This document shows, in pieces, positions 36,347-44,633 of a stretch of 64,000 bases of DNA; within the stretch, counting starts at the first letter, position 1; the number at the start of each line of letters is the position of its first letter. The notes beneath the pieces were generated by a model. That model had not been told where the DNA came from. It ran no database searches and saw only the letters and a list, made by a program, of their open reading frames with translations. Location: positions 2,108,001 through 2,172,000 of the forward strand of contig NZ_JAMQJY010000001.1 of the NCBI RefSeq assembly GCF_023703085.1, in the 5' to 3' direction. The position numbers were made by a program, and so were the translations under genes. This DNA comes from Alkalicoccobacillus plakortidis (GTDB lineage: Bacteria > Bacillota > Bacilli > Bacillales > Bacillaceae_D).

Positions 36347-36592
36347 TCAACCGTCTGAAGACATAATTGCTTTTATTCCTGCGATGTTAATTCCTTTTTC
36401 AATATAAGCTTTCACCGTGTTCAACCGCTCAATATCAAATAATGAAAACATACGCTGATTTCCTTCATTACGATCAGGCTTTACAAGCCCCTGCTCCTCA
36501 TAATAACGGATTTGCCTTGCCGATAAATCCGTCATCTCCATTACTACACGAATAGGGAAACATGCTTGTCTAGGCGGGATGTCATGACTCAC
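36347..36592 (-). CDS. Short MerR family regulator, GlnR/TnrA-like
   Basis: An 81-residue protein that is essentially only a MerR-type winged helix: FPIRVVMEMTDLSARQIRYYEEQGLVKPDRNEGNQRMFSLFDIERLNTVKAYIEKGINIAGIKAIM. The recognition region LSARQIRYYEE is the one found in GlnR and TnrA. GlnR (about 135 residues) and TnrA (about 110) carry an extra C-terminal segment that talks to feedback-inhibited glutamine synthetase; that part is absent and the gene ends with its own terminator. GTG start after GGAGGAAAGGGTT. Located downstream of amtB, so a nitrogen role is inferred. Confidence 0.8.
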   Translation of the reverse strand: MSHDIPPRQACFPIRVVMEMTDLSARQIRYYEEQGLVKPDRNEGNQRMFSLFDIERLNTVKAYIEKGINIAGIKAIMSSDG

Positions 36593-36639
36593 AACCCTTT
36601 CCTCCTCTGTATATATACTCTGATGTTAACAACCTTTTT

Positions 36640-37371
36640 CTACTTACCTTTAGCTAAGTGTACATACACATCTCGTAATGAATGGAAGCCCAGTGACTCT
36701 GCCTTTACAACATTTTCACGCCATAGCTTAGCAGCAAGAACCGCATCTGACATAGCATGATGTCGATTACTTGTTTTAATGTTGTAATAAGCACAGCATT
36801 CATCAAGAGTAACCAACTCTTGATCAGGTGCTACCACTCTTGTTAGAAACGATGTATCCACAAGTCGATGTTGAAAAGTAAGACGTAATGTTTGCCAAGT
36901 GGCATGAGCCATAAATCGTTTTTCATGGCTTGCATGATGGGCTACAAGAGTCGCATCTCCAATAAACTGATAAAATGAAGTCAGGACATCAACAAGTTGC
37001 GGAGAATCCTGTAATTCCTCATTTGTTAATCCAGTCAATGCAAGGATCTCCTCAGAAGGTTGTTTTTTAGGCTTTACGGTAGAGTAAAAAGTATCTTCTT
37101 CTAATATCGTTGAACCCACCATTTTCACGGCGCCTATCGATAAAATACTATCGCCAACATCAGGATTAAAACCACTCGTTTCAAGATCAAAAACCACAAA
37201 AGGTAAAGTAGAGAGTGGGTTATCCAACACATCATGCTGCTTAAGTTGTCGTTGAATTTCACGAACATGAGCTAATTGATTCGCTGCCGACTGTTGTTGC
37301 GACGACGTATATATGCCAGGGCTTAATTTAGTCGAAAGCTGCTTAACAAGCTGAATCATGTTATTCATCAT
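36640..37371 (-). CDS. 3'-5' exonuclease, DnaQ-like (DEDDh)
   Basis: A 243-residue protein with an Exonuclease domain: Exo I FVVFDLETSGFNPDVGD, Exo III HHAMSDAVLAAKLW (H-x4-D). The Exo II position reads VAHHASHEKRFM, with Glu where Asp is usual. The N-terminal ~55 residues are helical and polar. It follows the DUF294 nucleotidyltransferase gene by six bases, an association I recall in other Bacillaceae near transporter genes. What it degrades is unknown. GGGAGAGAG precedes the ATG. Confidence 0.8.
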   Translation of the reverse strand: MMNNMIQLVKQLSTKLSPGIYTSSQQQSAANQLAHVREIQRQLKQHDVLDNPLSTLPFVVFDLETSGFNPDVGDSILSIGAVKMVGSTILEEDTFYSTVKPKKQPSEEILALTGLTNEELQDSPQLVDVLTSFYQFIGDATLVAHHASHEKRFMAHATWQTLRLTFQHRLVDTSFLTRVVAPDQELVTLDECCAYYNIKTSNRHHAMSDAVLAAKLWRENVVKAESLGFHSLRDVYVHLAKGK

Positions 37372-37377
37372 AACAAA

Positions 37378-38388
37378 CTACTCTCTCCCTACTATTTGTT
37401 CTACCTTGTGGTAAAGCTCTCTACCTTCCTTAATCCATTGCTTAAGTTGTCTCTTCTCATCTGAATCAAGACTTGATACCTGTAAATGATGAATGTAATC
37501 GTACTGATCAATTGATTGTTGCCACATCAATCGTTTCTCAAGAAGTTTACGATAAGAAGGCTCATATTTTTTAATATCTGATTGAGATTCTGAAAGCTGC
37601 TGAAAACGCTCAAGCGTCTCTGAAGCTAACACTTCCTCCTGAATTGCGAGTAATCTTAAGCCATTCACATATGGAAATAATGCAAGCTGTTTTAAATCAA
37701 ATGTTCCTTTATGTTTGCCTTCCGTCTCTGTAAGAAGCTGACCAAACATGCCAATACCATTACGTAGACGCCCAGTATTATCTTTGAATCGATTAAGTAA
37801 CTTTGGATTCCTTTGTACCTCTTTAAAAATAGTCTGCTTTAAGTCCGTTAGAAACTCTTCAGATCCTGACACCACTCTGCCATCAAAAAAGGTTAACAAA
37901 TATCGTAAATTTTCCCACGTGTCCTCTTTTAACCAACGCAATATCTGATCCGTAAAGTCTTGCCTGGATTTGCACCATTTTTTGTTAGATGCCATTACAT
38001 TTCCATCACAACGTTCATAGCCAACAGCCTCTAGGGCATCAACAATCGTTTCTCCAAGTTCAAGAAAATACGTTTGTAATTCCTCTTTATCTGTTCCTTC
38101 TTTTTGTTCAAAAATAATGCCGTGATCTTGGTCACTCCAGAAGAGTTGTTCCGCTCGGCCGGCACTACCCATTACAAAGAAAGTAAAGTGAGCAGGAACA
38201 CTGCCCCACTCACTTTCAGTCTTTTCAATCGCTACCTGAAGAGTCTCTTTCATTAACTTCTCATGGAGCTCATGAACATTTTGTATCGTTGGCTCAATTT
38301 TCTTCAAATCGGATAGTCGCTTTTGATACAGCTCATCTAAACGATTCTGCCAACGATTTTGTTCGTTTTGATTAGGCAGTCCACTCAT
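37378..38388 (-). CDS. DUF294 nucleotidyltransferase-like protein
   Basis: A 336-residue cytoplasmic protein related to the nucleotidyltransferase part of GlnD. The active-site pattern is FVMGSAGRAEQLFWSDQDHGIIFE (GS..(x)DQD), followed by the DUF294_C domain with FDLKQLALFPYVNGLRLLAI. No CBS domains are present, unlike many relatives. ATG after AGGAGGTCCAT, ten bases after the end of amtB. Since GlnD uridylylates PII in other bacteria and no PII gene is seen here, the protein may modify another partner linked to ammonium uptake; this is inference. Confidence 0.8.
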   Translation of the reverse strand: MSGLPNQNEQNRWQNRLDELYQKRLSDLKKIEPTIQNVHELHEKLMKETLQVAIEKTESEWGSVPAHFTFFVMGSAGRAEQLFWSDQDHGIIFEQKEGTDKEELQTYFLELGETIVDALEAVGYERCDGNVMASNKKWCKSRQDFTDQILRWLKEDTWENLRYLLTFFDGRVVSGSEEFLTDLKQTIFKEVQRNPKLLNRFKDNTGRLRNGIGMFGQLLTETEGKHKGTFDLKQLALFPYVNGLRLLAIQEEVLASETLERFQQLSESQSDIKKYEPSYRKLLEKRLMWQQSIDQYDYIHHLQVSSLDSDEKRQLKQWIKEGRELYHKVEQIVGRE

Positions 38389-38398
38389 ATGGACCTCC

Positions 38399-39682
38399 TT
38401 ATGCACCTGTCTTTTTCTTATCTATTTCCGCTTGCATATTTTCTGGATATCCGTAGCTACCATGCTCACTAATATCAAGTCCCATAATCTCTTCTTCTTC
38501 AGTAACACGAAGGCCACCAAGAACAGCTTTGATACCTAGTAGAATGACGTACGATGCGATAAAAGCAAACACTCCACACGCTATAACGCTAATAGCTTGA
38601 ACTCCAAGCTGAGTCAATCCACCACCGTAAAACAACCCTGGACGTCCTCCGTTCATTTCAGCCAGCTGAGGTGTTGCAAAGAATCCTGTTGAAAGAGTTC
38701 CCCAAACACCAGCTACCCCGTGAACAGAAAGGGCAAAAATTGGATCATCAATTCTTGCTTTATCAAAGAATTTCATGCTGAAGTATACAATTAAACCACC
38801 AACAATACCGATAATAACCGCTGCCCAAGGAGCAACAAATGCACACGATGCCGTGATTGCCACAAGTCCTGCAAGAGCACCATTTAGCATTGTTGGAACA
38901 TCTGACTTACCAGATAAAGCATAGACTATGAACAGAGCAGCAATAGCACCAGCACCGGCTGCAAGCTGTGTATTCAACGCTACATAGCCGAAGAACCCAT
39001 CTGCTACTCCACCTGTACTACCTGCATTAAAACCAAACCAACCAACCCAAAGGATAAGAACACCTAGTGCCGTGAATACTTGGTTATGACCATAAATCTC
39101 GTTTGGCGAACCATCTTTATTAAAGCGTCCCAAACGTGGTTTCAGAAGAATCGTTGCAGCAAGAGCACCCATTGCACCAGTTAAGTGAACAACCGTTGAT
39201 CCCGCAAAATCTTGTTTACCAAGTGATGATAACCAACCAGCGTCACTCCAAATCCAGTGAGCAACAATTGGATATACAACTGCTGAGAAAAGTACAGCGA
39301 ATAATACGTATGCCGCAAGCTTTCCACGTTCAGCAAATCCACCAAACGCAATCGTTAAAGCAATTGCTGCGAACGTTAACTGGAAGAAGAAATCAACCGA
39401 TCCAGTTGTACCTTCCGCATCAAAGCTAGTGAAGTCTCCAAAGAAAAAGTTAGATAAGCCAATAAATGCATTTCCTTCACCATATATAAATCCGTAACCT
39501 ACTGCCCAGAATACTAATGAAGCAATACCTACTGTAAAAATTGTTTTTCCAGCAATATGACCTGCGTTCTTCATTCTCGTCGAACCGGCCTCAAGTAAGA
39601 TAAATCCACCTTGCATAAATAGTACTAAAATTGCAGCTACCGTTAACCATAAGTTGTTCATTAGAAAAATAGGATCGTTCAA
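38399..39682 (-). CDS. amtB: Ammonium transporter AmtB/NrgA
   Basis: Membrane channel for ammonium/ammonia, 427 residues and 11 expected helices. The pore twin histidines are in STVVHLTGAMGALAA and ALSVHGVAGVWGT; the gate and recruitment residues sit in MQGGFILLEAG, GFAERG and VGWFGFNAGS. The C-terminal tail GLDISEHGSYGYPE is the PII-contact region in relatives that have GlnK, but no glnK follows. TTG start after AAAGGGGCGAAAGAAC. A promoter with GlnR/TnrA-type boxes precedes it. First gene of amtB-DUF294-exonuclease. Confidence 0.95.
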   Translation of the reverse strand: MNDPIFLMNNLWLTVAAILVLFMQGGFILLEAGSTRMKNAGHIAGKTIFTVGIASLVFWAVGYGFIYGEGNAFIGLSNFFFGDFTSFDAEGTTGSVDFFFQLTFAAIALTIAFGGFAERGKLAAYVLFAVLFSAVVYPIVAHWIWSDAGWLSSLGKQDFAGSTVVHLTGAMGALAATILLKPRLGRFNKDGSPNEIYGHNQVFTALGVLILWVGWFGFNAGSTGGVADGFFGYVALNTQLAAGAGAIAALFIVYALSGKSDVPTMLNGALAGLVAITASCAFVAPWAAVIIGIVGGLIVYFSMKFFDKARIDDPIFALSVHGVAGVWGTLSTGFFATPQLAEMNGGRPGLFYGGGLTQLGVQAISVIACGVFAFIASYVILLGIKAVLGGLRVTEEEEIMGLDISEHGSYGYPENMQAEIDKKKTGA

Positions 39683-39712
39683 GTTCTTTCGCCCCTTTCA
39701 ATCTTTTACTTG

Positions 39713-39796
39713 CGTAAAGATAGTTGACATCTCTTGTCACCCCTAATTATACGTTTCTGTAATGCTTTAGCTACATAAATGGAAGATTACCTGACA
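39713..39796 (-). promoter_or_regulatory. amtB promoter with two TnrA/GlnR-like boxes
   Basis: Minus strand. A -10 TATAAT (39746-39751) has no good -35. TGTCAGGTAATCTTCCA (39780-39796) matches TGTNAN7TNACA with one mismatch and is centred at about -49 from the predicted start, the position TnrA uses for activation. A second box with one mismatch, TGTCA-N7-TTACG (39713-39729), lies downstream of the start. Binding is inferred. Confidence 0.65.
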
Positions 39797-39960
39797 TTAT
39801 TTCTATTCTTCTGAAATAACTGATTATTCATCCTACCCCATTACAAAGCATGTTTATGCGCTTTCATTTTTTCTAAAAATAAGCACGTATTTTTCTGATA
39901 ATTTAAGCCATATTAAAAAATGGACCGCATCGGGTTCCTAACCAAAAGGAGGCGCACACA

Positions 39961-40611
39961 ATGAACAGCTTACCGAATCAGAACCAGGCTAATCAAACGC
40001 ACTCTGAACAGATTCCACCAAAAATGAATCACGGTGGTCACGAACTTTTTGACAGCCATGAGATCATTGCGGGTATGATTAACGTCCTTGACCAATATAT
40101 GATCTTCCGTTCGTTCATGAAGGATCAAACTTTAATCGACATCCTCGACCGGCAATATTCATTCATCGAGAGCCAATACAATTTAATTGTAGAAGCCTTT
40201 AGCACTGGTCAAAAACCCTCTGGCTCAACAGGTGTCTATAAAATGACTCAAACTCATGACGTCATTTATGGAATTAAACCTTCACAGCCAAAGAAACCAA
40301 ACCAGTCTCTAAATGACGTGAAAGAAACCGGATTATCTGCTCACATGCTTGGTCTGTTAAAATCGGAAGCGTCCTTAATCGGGATGGCTGCAAGTGAAAT
40401 CACCAACCCCGTCGTTCGCCGAGTTTTAGCCGATACGATTCCAAACTTCATTGAAATGTCTTATGAAGTGTTCCTTTACCAGAATAAGCACGGGTATTAC
40501 CAAGTACCTCAACTATCTGCAAAGGATTCCCAGGCCATGACTCAAGCATATGTACCCGCCACACAGCCCGTACAAATGCCAACACCAAAGTCAAGCCAAA
40601 TGCTTCAATAA
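39961..40611 (+). CDS. Spore coat protein, CotF family
   Basis: A 216-residue protein. The core GGHELFDSHEIIAGMINVLDQYMIFRSFMKDQTLIDILDRQYSFIESQYNLIVEAF and GLSAHMLGLLKSEASLIGMAASEITNPVVRRVLADTIPNFIEMSYEVFLYQNKHGYYQVPQL belongs to the CotF-type coat family, a helical ferritin-like bundle. The N-terminal tail is rich in Asn and Gln. Assembled in the mother cell into the spore coat. AAAAGGAGGCGCACACA precedes the ATG. I could not find a convincing SigE or SigK promoter. Followed by a terminator and by the third repeat array. Confidence 0.85.
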   Translation: MNSLPNQNQANQTHSEQIPPKMNHGGHELFDSHEIIAGMINVLDQYMIFRSFMKDQTLIDILDRQYSFIESQYNLIVEAFSTGQKPSGSTGVYKMTQTHDVIYGIKPSQPKKPNQSLNDVKETGLSAHMLGLLKSEASLIGMAASEITNPVVRRVLADTIPNFIEMSYEVFLYQNKHGYYQVPQLSAKDSQAMTQAYVPATQPVQMPTPKSSQMLQ

Positions 40612-40625
40612 AGCTGATTCAACAC

Positions 40626-40659
40626 AAAAAGAAACGGGTGAGTGCCCCGTTTCTTTTTT
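40626..40659 (+). terminator. Terminator of the coat protein gene
   Basis: AAAAAGAAACGGG pairs with CCCGTTTCTTTTT around TGAGTGC, with six T. Confidence 0.85.
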
Positions 40660-40675
40660 GTTTTGAATGTGGTGC

Positions 40676-41280
40676 GGTGGGGGTTCTTGGTGCGGTGCTT
40701 TGGTTCATGGTGCGGCGCGGTAGCTCTTGGTGCGGTGCTTTGGTTCTTACTAAAATAGACTTCCTCTTGACTAAAGTGGCGACGCTCTTGGTACGGTCTG
40801 CCTCTTTCTTGGTTTTGAGCGTGCGGGCTTGGTGGTTCCTGCGTTTCTCTTGGTTATGAGGCTCCCGTCTTGCTAACCACTTCATCGCTCTTAACGTTGT
40901 GAGGTTTTCTCTTGGTATGGCGCTCCACTTCTTGCTAAGCACACTTTCCCTCTTGCCAAAACCTCAAATTCCAATTCAATTAATAAAAATGGACATTTTT
41001 ATTCCTTTTGTCTCTTGAACTAGTCTTTCTCTTGCTAAACATCGCTTCCTCTTGATAAAAACAGCGTTGCTCTTGCTTCAGTCTGCTTCTTTCTTTGTTT
41101 TGAGGGTGCGGGCTTGGTGGTTCCTGCGTTTCTCTTGGTTATGAGGCTCTCATCTTGCTAACCACTGCATAACTCTTGATGTTGCGGAGGTTTCTCTTGT
41201 TATAGATCCACACTTCTTGCTTAATCTGCCTTCTTCCTGGGCAACAGAGCATCCCCTCTTGCTACCCCCACCAATCACTC
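40676..41280. repeat. Intergenic 20.5-bp phased repeat array 3
   Basis: CTTG (or CTTA, CATG, CTGG) recurs about every 20 or 21 bases: 40686, 40706, 40726, 40746, 40766, 40787, 40808, 40828, 40849, 40869, 40890, 40911, 40931, 40952, then after an AT-rich island 41014 and onwards to 41258. The sequence between anchors is variable. The island at ~40965-41017 contains AAAAATG-GA-CATTTTTATTCCTT and is close to the one in array 2. Internal longer duplications occur (GTGCGGGCTTGGTGGTTCCT at ~40821 and ~41106). It fills the gap between a coat gene and a convergent membrane-protein gene. Confidence 0.88.
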
Positions 41281-42330
41281 TTACCCCTCTTCCACTTCAC
41301 TCCTCACTGGCTTTTTCGCAAACCATTTAATGTAAAAAGGAAGGGCTGCAAATAAACAGAGGACTCGAAGCATCTGCAATGTGGCGACCAATGTGGAATC
41401 GAGGTTAAGTGAGAGTGCGGTTGCTGCCATCTCGGCTGCACCTGCTGGCACTATGCCCAGCATGGATTCACTAAACGATGTTGATGTAATGGTAAAAAAT
41501 AAGCTCGCGAGTAAGATACTCGCTCCGAAGTAAATCACCAAAGTAAGTGCGCTGACCTTCCCAATTCGTAATAACTCACTAAGTGTCTCTCGATCAAAGC
41601 GCATGCCGAGAATTGCGCCCATTAATGCTTGAGCTAAACCCGGGATAACGGATGGCATGGTTGCGTCCGGTAACACAAAGGTATGCGCGGCGAACCCAAG
41701 ACCAATGCTTATAAATATAATGGCACCTGGAAAGGGGATGTATCCGCCAATTCGAGCAGATAGGAGCGCGACCACAATAACACATAGGAGAACGGAGATA
41801 AAACCAATGGCTGATATATTTGGAGTTTGAATCGGTAAATCATTTCTCCCATCTGAAATAACACCTGCTAAAAAAGGGATGGCCAACACAAATAAGGTGA
41901 TTCTGGTTGTATGAAAAGCGGCCACTATTCGTTGATCGGCTCCGTATTCTTCACTGACTGCAATAACCTCTGAGGCTCCGCCTGGTAGGCAGCAAAAAAA
42001 GGCGGTATTTTCATCAAGTCCAGACCACTTTTGGAACATTCGACCTAAAATTAAGCCGAAAATAATGGTAAGAAGAATTGAGATTAATAATGGAATAATC
42101 AGCTCTTTGTAAGTAACAAATCGCTCTAGGACAACTGTAAATCCAATATTGGTTCCGACCACTGCAAGAATAATAGAAAAGTAGCGTTTTGAAAAAACGA
42201 TTTTCCCACTCGAAAATGACCAAATGATCCCACAAACTAACGCTCCAAGCAACCATCCTGCAGGTACATGTATTGCCTGAAACAACGCCCCCACAAGAAT
42301 CGCGGAAACGAGGTACACTATCTTATGCAA
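41281..42330 (-). CDS. AbrB family (PF05145) membrane protein
   Basis: A 349-residue membrane protein with about ten helices in two similar halves, each with the pattern PAGWLLGALVCGIIW / PGALIFISIGLGF and the conserved CLPGGASEVIAVSEEYGAD and GIVPAGAAEMAATAL. The family was named after an ammonia monooxygenase regulator; some members carry tartrate or glyphosate-related transport claims, so transport of a small anion is possible. No partner genes. GAAGGGAGTCGTCCGTTTTGC precedes the ATG. Confidence 0.82.
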   Translation of the reverse strand: MHKIVYLVSAILVGALFQAIHVPAGWLLGALVCGIIWSFSSGKIVFSKRYFSIILAVVGTNIGFTVVLERFVTYKELIIPLLISILLTIIFGLILGRMFQKWSGLDENTAFFCCLPGGASEVIAVSEEYGADQRIVAAFHTTRITLFVLAIPFLAGVISDGRNDLPIQTPNISAIGFISVLLCVIVVALLSARIGGYIPFPGAIIFISIGLGFAAHTFVLPDATMPSVIPGLAQALMGAILGMRFDRETLSELLRIGKVSALTLVIYFGASILLASLFFTITSTSFSESMLGIVPAGAAEMAATALSLNLDSTLVATLQMLRVLCLFAALPFYIKWFAKKPVRSEVEEG

Positions 42331-42363
42331 AACGGACGACTCCCTTCATATACCAGACCTAAT

Positions 42364-43029
42364 TCAAAGCTTCCAATTAATAGGTTCTAGATTCTGTTGC
42401 TCGAGCCACTTATTAATAGTCGAAAACGGACGGCTGCCAAAGAATCCTCGACGCGCTGAAAATGGGCTTGGGTGCGGGGAGGTTAGAATTAAATGCTGTG
42501 GATTGATGACTCTCTCTCCTTTTAACTCAGCGTGTTTACCCCAAAGTAGAAAACAAACTGGCTGTTCGCGGTCATTTAATGAATCAATGATTGCATTCGT
42601 AAAGTACTCCCATCCCTTCCCTCGGTGTGAAGCCGGTTCTCCTTGGCGAACCGTCAGCACGGTGTTTAGAAGTAAGACGCCTTGTTTTGCCCACGGAACA
42701 AGGTTTCCATGATCAGGTGGTTCAAACCCAAGGTCACTTTGAAGCTCCTTGTATATATTTTTTAATGAGGGCGGACATTTGACTCCTGATTGCACAGAAA
42801 AACTCAGCCCATGTGCTTGTCCTGGACCGTGGTATGGATCTTGTCCGATGATAACCACTTTTACATCTTGGAAATCAGTTAGATGCAACGCATTAAATAA
42901 ATCTTGCATCGGCGGATAGATGGATTGCGTATTATATTCTTCTTTTAAGAACTCACGTAGTTCAAGATAATAAGGTTTTTCAAACTCTGGTGATAATTGC
43001 TCCTGCCATTGATTGTTCAAAATACTCAT
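42364..43029 (-). CDS. ung: Uracil-DNA glycosylase
   Basis: Base-excision repair enzyme of 221 residues removing uracil from DNA. Family 1 motifs: VVIIGQDPYHGPGQAHGLSFSV (water-activating Asp), LLLNTVLTVR, FLLWGKHA and the minor-groove loop HPSPFSARRGFFG. ATG after AAAGAGGTG; upstream in-frame starts lack a site and add an atypical hydrophobic stretch. Intact. Single gene, convergent side facing the AbrB-type gene. Confidence 0.96.
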   Translation of the reverse strand: MSILNNQWQEQLSPEFEKPYYLELREFLKEEYNTQSIYPPMQDLFNALHLTDFQDVKVVIIGQDPYHGPGQAHGLSFSVQSGVKCPPSLKNIYKELQSDLGFEPPDHGNLVPWAKQGVLLLNTVLTVRQGEPASHRGKGWEYFTNAIIDSLNDREQPVCFLLWGKHAELKGERVINPQHLILTSPHPSPFSARRGFFGSRPFSTINKWLEQQNLEPINWKL

Positions 43030-43093
43030 GTTGTTTTGACACCTCTTTTTATAACGAACTTTTCTATATTGTATCACGAGCAAAAAAACCACT

Positions 43094-43128
43094 AAAAAAA
43101 ACGAAATGGACGCCTTACTTGTCCATCC
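43094..43128 (-). terminator. Terminator of the YjiH-type gene
   Basis: On the minus strand ATGGAC pairs with GTCCAT around nine bases, followed after TTCG by eight T. Confidence 0.6.
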
Positions 43129-43141
43129 CGCTTTCTCTAAC

Positions 43142-44503
43142 TTAAAAGAATATATGTGCCATGATTACAATCACAGGCAAGGTAATAATCGTTCTGATTA
43201 AGAAAATCAGAACAAGATCTAAGAAGTTTACTGGTAATTTTGAAGCTAAAAGTAATCCGCCCGTTTCAGATAGATAAATAAGCTGAGTGACAGATAAACA
43301 AGCAATGATAAAACGTGTCATTTCGCTTTCAATGCCACCTGCAAGTAAAGCAGGCAATAGCATATCCGCAAATCCAATAACCATTGTTTGACCAGCTGCT
43401 GCAGCTTCAGGAACCTGCATCCATTCTAATACCGGAACAAATGGGGCTCCTAACCATGTGAATACTGGAGTCAACTCAGCAAAAATCAAAGCAAGAGTAC
43501 CAACAGCCATAACAACTGGCATAACGCCTAACCACATGTCCATAACGTTTTGCAGACCATTTTTAACGTGCTCTTTAGGTTTAGCTGTTCTATCAGCAAC
43601 CATCATTGCACGGTTAAATCCTAAAGAAAAAAGATTTGTTCCTTTTGGATGAACTTCATTCTTTGCCTCCCGACCATCTATATACGTGTCTGCTTTTCTA
43701 GACAAAGGCGGGATACGTGGAGTGATAATAGCTGCTGCAAGACCCGCAACAACGATCGTCAGGTAATATGGCCAAAACATATGCTCAAGTTCAACATAAG
43801 ACAAAATGACAATCGTAAAGGTAATTGAAACAACTGAGAACGTTGTAGAAACGATTGCAGCTTCACGTCTTGTATAATGTCCTTGCTCATACTGTTGATT
43901 ACTTAACAAAACACCAACCGTTCCGTCACCCATCCAAGATGCAAGACAGTCCACCGAAGATCGACCAGGCAATCTAAACAGCGGGCGCATCAATTTGTTT
44001 AAAAGGGCCCCACACAATTCAAGTAAACCAAAATTCAATAATAGTGGAAGGAGCAAACCCGCAAATAAAAAGACTGCGAATAGTACAGGAAGAAGATCAC
44101 CATATACAACTAAACCTGTATATTCACCCCATACAGCCTCGGGTCCCCACTGAAAGTAGGTCATGACACCAAAAATGGCACCAAGCACACGAATGATCAA
44201 CCAAAATGGCCCAACCACAAATAATCTTTTTAAGAATGCATTTTGCATAAAAGATGCTGGCTTTGCGATTGTCACAAAAATCGTCATAATCACTGAAATT
44301 AATAACACTGCTAAAATAATCGTTGGTGTTGCACCAGCTAGAAGGTCTAAAAGAGTATTTGCCATGAACGCTACCGGAAGTGTAATATTTTCATCTGAAT
44401 CTGTAAGTGGAACCATAAACAAGAAAATACCAAGTAAAGATGGAATAAGAAAAATAAATAAATTACGTATTGAGAAATAACTTTTTTCCTTAACTGAGTT
44501 CAT
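43142..44503 (-). CDS. YjiH family membrane protein (nucleoside recognition/GATE domain)
   Basis: A 453-residue integral membrane protein with 10-11 helices. The Gate (nucleoside recognition) domains are seen around FGLLELCGALLNKLMRPLFRLPGRSSVDCLASWMGDGTVGVLLSNQQYEQGHYTRREAAIVSTTFSVVSITF and the second half near LSVTQLIYLSETGGLLL. Members are uncharacterised transporters, often next to metabolic enzymes; here none gives a hint. An AAGGAG box lies about ten bases upstream of the ATG. A terminator follows. Confidence 0.82.
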   Translation of the reverse strand: MNSVKEKSYFSIRNLFIFLIPSLLGIFLFMVPLTDSDENITLPVAFMANTLLDLLAGATPTIILAVLLISVIMTIFVTIAKPASFMQNAFLKRLFVVGPFWLIIRVLGAIFGVMTYFQWGPEAVWGEYTGLVVYGDLLPVLFAVFLFAGLLLPLLLNFGLLELCGALLNKLMRPLFRLPGRSSVDCLASWMGDGTVGVLLSNQQYEQGHYTRREAAIVSTTFSVVSITFTIVILSYVELEHMFWPYYLTIVVAGLAAAIITPRIPPLSRKADTYIDGREAKNEVHPKGTNLFSLGFNRAMMVADRTAKPKEHVKNGLQNVMDMWLGVMPVVMAVGTLALIFAELTPVFTWLGAPFVPVLEWMQVPEAAAAGQTMVIGFADMLLPALLAGGIESEMTRFIIACLSVTQLIYLSETGGLLLASKLPVNFLDLVLIFLIRTIITLPVIVIMAHIFF

Positions 44504-44633
44504 ATATATTACTCCTTATATAATTTATACGGTGGACCGTTAGATAATGTAACTACGTTTCTAATATCCCTAAATAATTATACATATATATTAATATTTA
44601 GCCAGTCTTTTTTGCTAAATATTTGGTACAAAG

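Noticed and set aside
39840..39960. SigE or SigK promoter for the CotF-like gene
   Set aside because: CATATT is present but spacing to a -35 does not fit either consensus.
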